The notes: generated by a model not told the origin, from the letters alone. A stretch of DNA of 6,939 nucleotides from JAVKLU01 sp031538895 (GCA_031538895.1 JAVKLU010000018.1:1-6939), one strand, 5' to 3'; shown: positions 1-5,615, counted from the first letter of the stretch. Translations and numbers: made by a program.

Positions 1-2763
1 ACCAAAAATGGCACGGAGTAATTTTTCTTCTGGAGTCAGCTGACCATCTCCTTTGGGGGTCACTTTACCAACCAAAACGTCGCCCGCTTCAACTTCGGCA
101 CCGATATACACAATCCCTGATTCATCCAAACGGCCCAATTGGCTTTCCGCCAAATTGGAAATGTCTCGTGTGATTTCTTCTGAACCGATTTTGGTATCAC
201 GCGCGACCACTGATAACTCTTCGATATGAATCGAGGTAAAGCGATCTTCCGCCACCACGTTTTCTGAAATCAAAATCGAATCTTCAAAGTTATAGCCGTT
301 CCACGGCATAAACGCGACCAGCATATTTTGACCCAAGGCGAGTTCACCCAAGTCTGTCGAGGCGCCATCGGCAATCACATCCCCTCGAGCAATCAAATCT
401 CCCACGACCACGATAGGGCGTTGATTGATGTTTGTGTTTTGATTTGAACGCGTGAATTTGGTCAAGTTATAAATATCAACCCCGGTGTCGCCATCAGCGG
501 CCTCATCATCGTTCACCCGAATCACGATACGACCCGCGTCAACGTAATCGACTCGACCACCCCGCATTGCCTGAACAGTTGTCCCCGAATCCATTGCGAC
601 CGTCCGCTCAATTCCCGTTCCGACCAAGGCTTTTTCAGGACGCAAGCACGGCACCGCCTGTCGTTGCATATTGGCGCCCATTAGCGCGCGGTTCGCATCA
701 TCGTGTTCCAAGAACGGAATTAACGACGCCGCAACCGAAACGATTTGACCTGGCGCAACGTCCATATATTGAACGCGCTCTGGCGAAACCATAATACTTT
801 CACCGGCTTCGCGCGATGAGACTAACTCATCAACCAAACGACCACTGGAATCGATCTGCGCATTCGCTTGGGCGATCACATAATTGGCCTCTTCAATCGC
901 CGACAAATAATCCACTTTGTCGCTGACCTGGCAATTTTCCACGCGGCGATACGGCGTTTCTAAAAAACCATATTCATTCAAACGAGCGTACAAGGCCAAG
1001 GAGTTAATCAACCCAATGTTCGGACCCTCCGGCGTTTCAATAGGACACACGCGGCCATAATGGGTTGGGTGCACATCTCGAACCTCAAACCCGGCGCGCT
1101 CACGCGTCAAGCCGCCAGGCCCCAACGCCGACACGCGGCGTTTATGCGTAATCTCTGACAAGGGATTGGTTTGATCCATAAACTGCGACAGCTGCGAAGT
1201 TCCAAAGAACTCGCGCGCCGCCATCGACATCGGTTTTGAATTGATCAAGTCATGCGGCACTAAATCCTCTGCCTCCGCCTGACCCAAGCGTTCACGCACA
1301 GCGCGCTCGACGCGCACTAACCCCAAACGGAATTGATTTTCTGCCAACTCACCCACGCAACGAACGCGCCGATTACCTAAGTGATCGATATCATCGACTT
1401 CGCCAATCCCATTACGCAAGTCAACTAAAGTATTAACCACCGCCAAAATATCGTCTTTGTCCAAAGTCATCGAACCTTTATCGATATCTTTGCCGCCATT
1501 TTTAATGCTGCCTCGGCCCACGCGACGATTAAACTTCATCCGTCCGACCTGCGACAAACTGTAGCGCTCTGGCAATGAGAACAAACCATCAAACAAACCT
1601 TCAACCGCATCAACAGTTGGCGGCTCGCCGGGACGCATCATGCGATAAATCGCGACTTTTGCCGCCAATTGCGTCTCGGTGTCATCTATCGACAAAGTTT
1701 GCGACATATATGCGCCGCGATCTAAATCATTCGTAAAGATGGTACTGATTTCTTTAATTCCAGCCGCGCGCAACATTTTAAAACTGTCTTCGGTCAATTC
1801 GGCATTGGCTTTTAACAAGACTTCGCCGGTACTGCTATCGGTAATCGCCTTGGACAACATTTTGCCGTACATGAACTCTTCCGGAACTGGAATCGTTTTA
1901 AGCCCTGCCGCTTCGATATCACGCAATAATTTTGCCGTAATCCGCTTGTCCTTCGCCACCAAGACTTCACCTTTTTTATTGACGATATCAAATGCTGCGG
2001 TTGCGCCTTTGAAATGCGCCAAATTAACCGCCATATCTGCGCCTTCATTTTTCAACACGAAATGGTCGAAAGAGAAGAAACGTTCGAGGATTTCCTCAAC
2101 CGTCATGCCGATCGCTTTCAATAAAATCGTTGCCGCCATTTTGCGACGCCGATCGATACGGAAATACAAAACGTCTTTGGGATCAAATTCAAAATCCAGC
2201 CACGAACCGCGATAAGGAATAATCCGCGCCGAGAATAATAACTTGCCCGAGCTGTGCGTTTTACCTTTATCGTGCTCAAAAAACACGCCTGGAGAACGGT
2301 GCAACTGTGACACGATCACGCGTTCCGTGCCATTAATCACGAATGAACCACTATTGGTAATCAGTGGAATTTCACCCATGTAAACATCTTGTTCTTTAAC
2401 CTCTTTGATGACATCTTTATTTTGGTTTTCACGATCCAACAAAACCAAACGCAACTTCACGCGCAAGGGCGCGGCGTAGGTCAAACCGCGCTGATGGCAT
2501 TCGCGCACATCAAACTGCGGCGCACCTAAAGCGTATGACACATACTCTAAACGCGAAAAGCCATTGTTTGACACAATCGGAAAAACCGATGTAAATACCG
2601 ATTGCAGACCCAGATCCCGACGAGTTTTAGGCGTAAACTCGGCCTGCAAAAAATCGGCGTAAGACGACAACTGCGCCGACAACAAAAAAGGGATTTTTTC
2701 TACCACCTCGCGCTTGGCAAAGGATTTACGGATTCGTTTTTTTTCAGTGAAGGAATAACGCAT
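1..2763 (-). CDS. rpoB: RNA polymerase beta subunit, N-terminal 921 residues (partial, cut by window start)
   Basis: Catalytic beta subunit of RNA polymerase, which with beta' forms the active-site cleft. The frame is open from the ATG at 2761-2763 to base 1 with no stop; the missing C-terminal third lies outside the window. A GGAG Shine-Dalgarno at 2769-2772, 5 nt upstream, supports the start, as does the typical N-terminus MRYSFTEKKRIRKSFAKRE. Visible landmarks are the protrusion/lobe region with SWLDFEFDPKD, the rifampicin-binding cluster at residues 521-547, the fork-loop and active-site stretch with HPTHYGRVCPIETPEGPN, and NGYNFEDSI, whose E827/D828 match the E. coli 813/814 acidic pair. 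The last residues, PEEKLLRAIFG, are the flap-tip helix that contacts sigma region 4. Numbering runs 14 residues ahead of E. coli at both the rifampicin cluster and the flap tip, so no large indel lies between them. The sequence resembles betaproteobacterial RpoB. It is last in this cluster, behind an attenuated 318-nt spacer; rpoC is expected next, outside the window. Confidence 0.98.
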   Translation of the reverse strand, partial: MRYSFTEKKRIRKSFAKREVVEKIPFLLSAQLSSYADFLQAEFTPKTRRDLGLQSVFTSVFPIVSNNGFSRLEYVSYALGAPQFDVRECHQRGLTYAAPLRVKLRLVLLDRENQNKDVIKEVKEQDVYMGEIPLITNSGSFVINGTERVIVSQLHRSPGVFFEHDKGKTHSSGKLLFSARIIPYRGSWLDFEFDPKDVLYFRIDRRRKMAATILLKAIGMTVEEILERFFSFDHFVLKNEGADMAVNLAHFKGATAAFDIVNKKGEVLVAKDKRITAKLLRDIEAAGLKTIPVPEEFMYGKMLSKAITDSSTGEVLLKANAELTEDSFKMLRAAGIKEISTIFTNDLDRGAYMSQTLSIDDTETQLAAKVAIYRMMRPGEPPTVDAVEGLFDGLFSLPERYSLSQVGRMKFNRRVGRGSIKNGGKDIDKGSMTLDKDDILAVVNTLVDLRNGIGEVDDIDHLGNRRVRCVGELAENQFRLGLVRVERAVRERLGQAEAEDLVPHDLINSKPMSMAAREFFGTSQLSQFMDQTNPLSEITHKRRVSALGPGGLTRERAGFEVRDVHPTHYGRVCPIETPEGPNIGLINSLALYARLNEYGFLETPYRRVENCQVSDKVDYLSAIEEANYVIAQANAQIDSSGRLVDELVSSREAGESIMVSPERVQYMDVAPGQIVSVAASLIPFLEHDDANRALMGANMQRQAVPCLRPEKALVGTGIERTVAMDSGTTVQAMRGGRVDYVDAGRIVIRVNDDEAADGDTGVDIYNLTKFTRSNQNTNINQRPIVVVGDLIARGDVIADGASTDLGELALGQNMLVAFMPWNGYNFEDSILISENVVAEDRFTSIHIEELSVVARDTKIGSEEITRDISNLAESQLGRLDESGIVYIGAEVEAGDVLVGKVTPKGDGQLTPEEKLLRAIFG
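1123..1203 (-). other. rpoB: Rifampicin-resistance-determining region of rpoB, wild type at the main positions
   Basis: Codons 521-547 correspond to E. coli residues 507-533. The segment reads GTSQLSQFMDQTNPLSE followed by ITHKRRVSAL. The residues most often changed in resistant mutants are in the sensitive state: S512, Q513, D516, H526, R529 and S531 in E. coli numbering. Differences from E. coli here are conservative (T for S at 508/509, T for N at 518, V for I at 530). I infer an intrinsically rifampicin-sensitive polymerase, as far as this region decides it. Confidence 0.9.
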
Positions 2764-2768
2764 TGAGA

Positions 2769-2772
2769 CTCC
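2769..2772 (-). promoter_or_regulatory. Ribosome binding site of rpoB
   Basis: GGAG lies 5 nt before the ATG at 2761-2763. It fixes the start of rpoB and agrees with the conserved N-terminus of the protein. Confidence 0.8.
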
Positions 2773-2792
2773 ATCGACAAAGAGAGCGGTGG

Positions 2793-2808
2793 GTACGAAA
2801 ATTCGTAC
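2793..2808. repeat. Inverted repeat about 30 nt before rpoB
   Basis: GTACGAA and TTCGTAC are perfect 7-nt arms separated by two A. In RNA it would form a hairpin of about 6 bp with a 4-nt loop, ending about 20 nt upstream of the rpoB Shine-Dalgarno. No U-tract follows. It may be an mRNA structure near the rpoB start or a palindromic protein site; the sequence does not decide. Confidence 0.5.
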
Positions 2809-2863
2809 TCAAAACCACGCCAGTTCGCAATCACATTGAAAACTAACGCAGGAAAAGACACCG

Positions 2864-2888
2864 AGTGCGCGATATCGTGCGCGGCACT
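2864..2888 (-). other. GC-rich hairpin in the rplL-rpoB spacer
   Basis: On the transcript AGUGC pairs with GCACU and, after one bulged C, GCG pairs with CGC. This makes an 8-bp stem with an 8-nt loop. The hairpin sits between the upstream attenuator and rpoB, the relative position of the RNase III processing site in E. coli. It is shorter than a typical RNase III duplex, so the processing role is only a guess. Only scattered U follow, so it is not a good terminator. Confidence 0.45.
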
Positions 2889-2921
2889 AACAATACTGCT
2901 TCAACTACTGCTTAACTACTG
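2887..2921. repeat. Tandem repeat, three imperfect copies of 11-12 nt
   Basis: The plus strand reads CTAACAATACTG (2887-2898), CTTCAACTACTG (2899-2910) and CTTAACTACTG (2911-2921). In the transcript this is CAGUAGUUAAG, CAGUAGUUGAAG, CAGUAUUGUUAG. The copies lie just upstream of the hairpin at 2864-2888. Function is unknown; a similar AGCAGTAATT-type repeat occurs before rplK. Confidence 0.6.
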
Positions 2922-2996
2922 TTTTAACAACGCCAATTACTTTAGTTTTTGCGCCAACCACATTTCTCATCTGAAACGGTGCGACACTTTTGGCTC

Positions 2997-3026
2997 AAAA
3001 AAAGCGGCAAAAGGGCTGCTGACCGC
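2997..3026 (-). terminator. Intrinsic terminator-like attenuator between rplL and rpoB
   Basis: On the transcript, GCGG at 3026-3023 pairs with CCGC at 3007-3004. After a bulged U the stem continues with C-G, A-U and G-U, giving 7 pairs and an 8-nt loop. Seven U follow at once (A-run 2997-3003 on the plus strand). The hairpin begins 55 nt after the rplL stop. This is the canonical form of a rho-independent terminator. Because rpoB follows in the same direction with no convincing promoter seen in between, it most likely ends only part of the transcripts, as the E. coli rplL-rpoB attenuator does. The G-U pair exists only in minus-strand RNA, which supports that orientation. Confidence 0.75.
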
Positions 3027-3081
3027 ACTCTTAAATTAACTTAATCGCGCCATTCAACAACCCCCAACACTTAAGCAAAAA

Positions 3082-3453
3082 TTACTTGATTTCTGCTTTT
3101 GCGCCCGCTTCTTCCAATTTTTTCTTAGCGGCTTCGGCATCAGCTTTTGGAATCGCTTCCTTAACTGTTTTTGGTGCCGCGTCAACCAAGTCTTTAGCTT
3201 CTTTTAAGCCCAAACCAGTAATTTCACGAACGGCTTTAATGACACCAACTTTATTTGCACCGACTTCAACTAAATTTACGTTGAATTCTGTTTTTTCTTC
3301 TTCAACGGCGGCAACGGCGCCGGCTGGACCAGCAACGGCCATTGCCGCGGCAGACACGCCAAATTTTTCTTCAAACGCCTTGACCAGGTCATGCAAATCC
3401 ATCACGCTCATACTGCCTACTGCTTCTAAAATTTCGTCTTTTGATAAAGCCAT
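3082..3453 (-). CDS. rplL: 50S ribosomal protein L7/L12
   Basis: Stalk protein of the large subunit, present as dimers on L10, which recruits and stimulates translational GTPases such as EF-Tu and EF-G. The product is 123 residues, the usual length. It has an N-terminal dimerisation/L10-binding domain (about 1-32), an Ala/Gly/Pro-rich hinge (about 33-52, AVAGPAGAVAAV) and the globular factor-binding domain (about 53-123) with the typical GANKVGVIKAVREITGLGLK and LKEAKDLVDAAPK. The start is the ATG at 3451-3453, preceded 6 nt upstream by GGAG (3460-3463). A TTG four codons further upstream is in frame but overlaps that Shine-Dalgarno and would add MEKK, so I reject it. It follows rplJ after 109 nt containing a strong hairpin; an attenuator follows. 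Confidence 0.98.
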   Translation of the reverse strand: MALSKDEILEAVGSMSVMDLHDLVKAFEEKFGVSAAAMAVAGPAGAVAAVEEEKTEFNVNLVEVGANKVGVIKAVREITGLGLKEAKDLVDAAPKTVKEAIPKADAEAAKKKLEEAGAKAEIK

Positions 3454-3459
3454 TTTTTT

Positions 3460-3463
3460 CTCC
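3460..3463 (-). promoter_or_regulatory. Ribosome binding site of rplL
   Basis: GGAG is followed by six A and the ATG at 3451-3453. It decides between this ATG and the upstream in-frame TTG at 3463-3465, whose last base is part of the site itself. Confidence 0.85.
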
Positions 3464-3524
3464 AAAATCGATCAAAATTGTTTAAGATTAACTGTTTAAC
3501 TAAGATGTTGCGTCAGCAAATTGC

Positions 3525-3551
3525 ACCGCGCCACTCAAAGAGTAATGCGGT
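3525..3551 (-). other. Strong hairpin in the rplJ-rplL spacer
   Basis: The transcript folds into ACCGC/GCGGU (5 bp), one A-C mismatch, two U-G pairs, then ACUC/GAGU (4 bp) closed by a UUU loop: 11 pairs over 27 nt. It starts 11 nt after the rplJ stop. There is no U-tract after it, so it is not an intrinsic terminator. The U-G pairs form only in the minus-strand RNA, which fits a role in the rplJL message. Possible roles are RNA processing, mRNA protection or setting the ratio of L12 to L10; none can be shown from sequence. Confidence 0.6.
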
Positions 3552-3562
3552 CCCAGCTTGTA

Positions 3563-4060
3563 TTAGGCTGCGGCCTCTGCTTTTTGTGCGGCCAATGCCG
3601 CCAAACCTCGTGCAAAAGCAGACGTAGGCGACTGCATCACGCCTAACAACATTGCCAACAACTGTTCACGGCCAGGAATGCTTGCCAGAGCCTTTACTGC
3701 CGCAGCATCCAGATTTTTTCCGGCGTAATTACCGCCACGAATCACTAATTTATCGTTGGTTTTTGCAAAGTCATTTACAACTTTGGCAGCCGCCACCGGA
3801 TCAACAGAAATCGAATAAATCAGCGGGCCGGTCATTTCATTCGCCACACCGGAAAATTGCGTGCCTTCAACAGCTCGACGCGCCAAGGAGTTTTTAATGA
3901 CGCGTAAATACACCCCTTCGCTTCTTGCTTTGCTACGCAAAATTGTCAACGCATCAACCTTTACCCCGCGATACTCCGCCATAACCAAAGTTTGTGCCTT
4001 GACCAAATGCGCCGCCACCTCTTTAACAACGACTTCTTTTTGGTTCAGATTAAGACTCAC
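3563..4060 (-). CDS. rplJ: 50S ribosomal protein L10
   Basis: L10 anchors the L7/L12 dimers to 23S rRNA next to L11 and forms the base of the stalk; in E. coli the L10-L12 complex also represses its own mRNA. The product is 165 residues, the normal length. The N-terminal rRNA-binding domain (about 1-130) shows MSLNLNQKEVVVKEVAAHL, VMAEYRGVKVDALTILRSKA, and YLRVIKNSLARRAVEGT. The alanine-rich C-terminal helix (about 132-165, LLAMLLGVMQSPTSAFARGL then AALAAQKAEAAA) is the L12-binding part. The start is GTG at 4058-4060 with a perfect AGGAGG 5 nt upstream. A structured 320-nt region precedes it and rplL follows after 109 nt. Confidence 0.98.
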   Translation of the reverse strand: MSLNLNQKEVVVKEVAAHLVKAQTLVMAEYRGVKVDALTILRSKARSEGVYLRVIKNSLARRAVEGTQFSGVANEMTGPLIYSISVDPVAAAKVVNDFAKTNDKLVIRGGNYAGKNLDAAAVKALASIPGREQLLAMLLGVMQSPTSAFARGLAALAAQKAEAAA

Positions 4061-4065
4061 AAATA

Positions 4066-4071
4066 CCTCCT
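4066..4071 (-). promoter_or_regulatory. Ribosome binding site of rplJ, consensus AGGAGG with GTG start
   Basis: AGGAGG is separated by UAUUU from GUG at 4058-4060. A full-consensus site paired with a non-ATG start is notable: it decides the start, and it is the element that an L10-leader repression mechanism would have to mask. Confidence 0.9.
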
Positions 4072-4087
4072 AAAAATCTCGTCTAGA

Positions 4088-4122
4088 TTGATATTTTATC
4101 GCAAAGCGACGAAGCCTATCAA
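4088..4122 (-). promoter_or_regulatory. Probable L10 leader fold upstream of rplJ
   Basis: In the transcript UUGAUA (4122-4117) pairs with UAUCAA (4093-4088) and encloses a small UCGC-UUU-GCGA hairpin (4109-4099). The fold ends 17 nt before the AGGAGG of rplJ. L10-L12 is known to bind a structured leader just upstream of rplJ in many bacteria and to block its translation. Position and structure fit that, but I did not confirm a kink-turn or the family consensus, so the identification is inferred. Confidence 0.5.
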
Positions 4123-4169
4123 ACCCTTCTGAGCCGGCGACCTTTTATCCAATACTCCTACACCCAAAA

Positions 4170-4199
4170 ACTACAATTTGAATGAAAAAACATTTTCAA
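4170..4199 (-). promoter_or_regulatory. Possible rplJ promoter (weak sequence match)
   Basis: TTGAAA (4199-4194) and TGTAGT (4175-4170) are 18 nt apart, matching 5 of 6 and 4 of 6 consensus positions for sigma-70. Transcription would start near 4163, giving a leader of about 100 nt that includes the 4088-4122 fold. A promoter here is expected from E. coli, but other weak matches exist in the gap and this one is only the best I found. Confidence 0.35.
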
Positions 4200-4288
4200 T
4201 GGGGTTCGCCATCTACGCTGGGGCGACGCCTAGACATCGCGTTTAACGGCAAACTCAACAACTTTCCGCCCAACGGTCTTTGACAACC

Positions 4289-4307
4289 GGATGAAAACTT
4301 CTCATCC
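4289..4307 (-). other. Hairpin in the rplA-rplJ gap
   Basis: GGATGA (minus strand, 4307-4302) pairs perfectly with TCATCC (4294-4289), plus a possible inner G-U, around a loop of 5-7 nt. No U-tract follows. It could be a processing or mRNA-stability element; no specific role is visible. Confidence 0.45.
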
Positions 4308-4343
4308 ACCCATAAGTCCAAAACCAACAGACTTAATTCTTAT

Positions 4344-4369
4344 CACCCAGCAAAATCTATCGCCGGGTG
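4344..4369 (-). other. Hairpin just downstream of rplA
   Basis: CACCCGGCG pairs with UGCUGGGUG over 9 pairs, two of them G-U, with an 8-nt loop, starting 11 nt after the rplA stop. The following AUAAGAAUUAAG is not a U-tract, so it is not a typical intrinsic terminator in the gene direction. It may protect the 3' end of the rplKA message or be a processing site. In plus-strand RNA the two wobble pairs become A-C mismatches, so the minus-strand reading is better. Confidence 0.5.
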
Positions 4370-4380
4370 TTAATTAATTT

Positions 4381-5073
4381 TTAACTTAGTGAAGACAGCT
4401 CTAAGCGTAAACCTGCACCCATTGTTGAGGATACCGCCACCTTGCGAACAAAAACACCTTTGCTACTCGCAGGTTTCGATTTTTGAATCGTCTCAACCAA
4501 GGCTTTTAAGTTTTCTTTTAACTGCTCAACACTAAATGACGCACGACCTATCGTTGCATGAACAATACCCGCCTTGTCATTACGAAATTGAACTTGACCG
4601 GCTTTTGCGTTTTTAACCGCAGTCACCACGTCCGCCGTTACCGTGCCGACCTTAGGATTTGGCATCAAACCGCGCGGACCCAAAATTTGACCCAAAGCGC
4701 CCACCACACGCATCGCATCTGGCGCAGCAATCACTACGTCAAAATTCATTTCGCCCGCTTTAACTTTATCTGCCAAGTCTTCCATACCGACAATATCAGC
4801 ACCCGCAGCTCGGGCCTGATCGGCTTTTTCACCCGAGGCAAATACCGCGATGCGAACGGTTTTACCCGTTCCTGCCGGCAACACCACCGAACCGCGAACC
4901 ACCTGATCAGATTTACGCGCATCGATTCCCAATTGAACCGCAACGTCAACCGACTCATCAAACTTAGCCGTCGCGCAAGACTTGACTAATTGCAAACCCT
5001 CGTCACAAGGATAGATTTTGGCTGGATCAACTTTGGCGCGTAGCGCCTTAACTCTTTTAGATATTTTTGCCAT
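4381..5073 (-). CDS. rplA: 50S ribosomal protein L1
   Basis: L1 binds 23S rRNA at the mobile L1 stalk by the E site and helps release deacylated tRNA; in E. coli it also represses translation of the rplK-rplA message. The product is 230 residues (E. coli 234). Domain I is formed by about residues 1-67 and 160-230 and domain II by about 68-159. The family signature GQILGPRGLMPNPKVGTV lies at residues 128-145. The N-terminus MAKISKRVKALRAKVDPAKI is typical. The ATG at 5071-5073 is 2 nt from the rplK stop and its GAGGGGG ribosome binding site lies inside the last rplK codons, so translation of the two is probably coupled. Confidence 0.98.
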   Translation of the reverse strand: MAKISKRVKALRAKVDPAKIYPCDEGLQLVKSCATAKFDESVDVAVQLGIDARKSDQVVRGSVVLPAGTGKTVRIAVFASGEKADQARAAGADIVGMEDLADKVKAGEMNFDVVIAAPDAMRVVGALGQILGPRGLMPNPKVGTVTADVVTAVKNAKAGQVQFRNDKAGIVHATIGRASFSVEQLKENLKALVETIQKSKPASSKGVFVRKVAVSSTMGAGLRLELSSLS

Positions 5074-5075
5074 AT

Positions 5076-5507
5076 TTATTCCCCCTCAACCGTAATGCCC
5101 ATCGAACGCGCAGAACCCGCGATGGTACGCACTGCGGCGTCCATATCTTTTGCTGTCAAATCAGGCATCTTTGTCGTCGCGATTTCTTCAGCTTGTTTGC
5201 GGGTTAATTTACCAACTTTATCCACGTGCGGACGGGCCGACCCCTTGGCAACACCTGATAGTTTTTTGATGAGCACCGTTGCGGGCGGCGTCTTCATAAT
5301 GAAAGTAAAGGATTTATCCGCAAAGGCAGTAATCACTACCGGCACGGGCAAACCAGGCTCCATGCCCTGGGTTTGGGCATTGAAGGCTTTACAGAACTCC
5401 ATAATGTTAAGGCCGCGCTGACCCAGAGCTGGGCCGATCGGAGGTGACGGGTTGGCTTTACCCGCAGGAACTTGCAATTTAATATAGCCAACGACTTTTT
5501 TTGCCAT
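5076..5507 (-). CDS. rplK: 50S ribosomal protein L11
   Basis: L11 binds the GTPase-associated region of 23S rRNA at the stalk base, next to L10, and is needed for RelA activation and thiostrepton sensitivity. The product is 143 residues (E. coli 142). The N-terminal domain (about 1-72) has the proline-rich NPSPPIGPALGQRGLNI (19-35), which includes the prolines that contact thiostrepton; the C-terminal rRNA-binding domain (about 76-143) ends with the family signature AGSARSMGITVEG. The start is ATG at 5505-5507 with AGGA (5516-5519) 8 nt upstream. It follows a structured 122-nt leader after nusG and is 2 nt from rplA. Confidence 0.98.
   Translation of the reverse strand: MAKKVVGYIKLQVPAGKANPSPPIGPALGQRGLNIMEFCKAFNAQTQGMEPGLPVPVVITAFADKSFTFIMKTPPATVLIKKLSGVAKGSARPHVDKVGKLTRKQAEEIATTKMPDLTAKDMDAAVRTIAGSARSMGITVEGE
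5081..5087 (-). promoter_or_regulatory. Ribosome binding site of rplA, inside the end of rplK
   Basis: GAGGGGG overlaps the last three sense codons of rplK (GAG GGG GAA) and is followed by AATAAAT and the ATG. Ribosomes ending rplK would uncover or directly reuse this site, so one control on rplK, such as L1 repression, could set both proteins. Confidence 0.75.
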
Positions 5508-5535
5508 GTCTATTTTCCTAAAAATGAGTCATAAC

Positions 5536-5600
5536 GCCTAAACTTTGTTGCCAGTTAGGCTCCTCTGCGAGACGCCACAAACTCTGCGGCGCTCTAACTG
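5536..5600 (-). promoter_or_regulatory. Structured rplK leader with two mutually exclusive stems, candidate L1 control site
   Basis: One fold pairs CAGUUAG (5600-5594) with CUAACUG (5558-5552) and encloses an inner hairpin GAG-CGCC/GGCG-U-CUC (5594-5569). The other fold pairs GCCUAACU (5560-5553) with AG-U-UUAGGC (5544-5536), 8 bp with one bulged U. Both use bases 5553-5558, so they cannot form together. The leader ends 16 nt before the AGGA of rplK. L1 is known in E. coli to bind the mRNA just upstream of rplK through a mimic of its 23S rRNA site; GGAGCC followed by GGCAACAAAG here has a loose likeness to that site. The assignment to L1 is inferred. Confidence 0.5.
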
Positions 5601-5615
5601 CTAAATTACTGCTAA
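5594..5615. repeat. Two 11-nt direct repeats before rplK
   Basis: The plus strand reads CTAACTGCTAA (5594-5604) and ATTACTGCTAA (5605-5615), agreeing at 9 of 11 positions. The first copy contributes one arm of the long leader stem. In the transcript the units are UUAGCAGUAAU and UUAGCAGUUAG, similar to the repeats before rpoB at 2887-2921. Confidence 0.5.

Larger units (their letters stand above)
2764..3081 (-). other. rplL-rpoB intergenic region (318 nt, no gene)
   Basis: I see no convincing coding sequence; short open frames here lack a ribosome binding site and recognisable protein. In transcription order it holds an intrinsic-terminator-like hairpin (2997-3026), an 11-12 nt tandem repeat in three copies (2887-2921), an imperfect GC-rich hairpin (2864-2888), a near-perfect inverted repeat (2793-2808) and the rpoB ribosome binding site. 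E. coli has a spacer of similar size in the same place, carrying a partial terminator and an RNase III site that set the lower level of beta relative to ribosomal proteins. The same role is inferred here. Confidence 0.75.
4061..4380 (-). other. rplA-rplJ intergenic region (320 nt, no gene)
   Basis: I find no coding sequence. In transcription order it holds a hairpin 11 nt after rplA (4344-4369), a second hairpin (4289-4307), a possible promoter (4170-4199), a likely leader fold near rplJ (4088-4122) and the consensus rplJ ribosome binding site. In E. coli the rplJ promoter and the L10 autoregulatory leader are in the same gap, so the large size and dense structure are expected. A smaller pairing, UCGCC with GGCGA around 4205-4225, also exists but has no clear meaning. 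Confidence 0.7.

Noticed and set aside
1679..2215. Plus-strand open frame of 178 codons opposite rpoB
   Set aside because: It lies wholly antisense to conserved rpoB codons, has no ribosome binding site and does not look like a known protein. The same holds for the shorter plus-strand frame at 567-794.
2836..3039. Plus-strand frame of 67 codons in the rplL-rpoB spacer
   Set aside because: It has no good ribosome binding site, no recognisable protein, and covers the repeat, hairpin and terminator elements, which explain the sequence better.
3463..3465. In-frame TTG as an alternative rplL start
   Set aside because: It overlaps the Shine-Dalgarno of the ATG at 3451-3453, has no site of its own, and adds residues absent from the family.
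3086..3499. Plus-strand open frame of 137 codons opposite rplL
   Set aside because: It is the mirror of the alanine-rich rplL sequence; L7/L12 on the minus strand is unmistakable.
4344..4380. Hairpin plus T-rich tail read as a plus-strand terminator
   Set aside because: No gene on the plus strand leads into it, and the stem loses two pairs (A-C) in plus-strand RNA, so it is better read as part of the minus-strand message.
4558..5421. Plus-strand frames opposite rplA and rplK (4558-4989, 5095-5421)
   Set aside because: Both are antisense to well-conserved ribosomal proteins and have no independent evidence.
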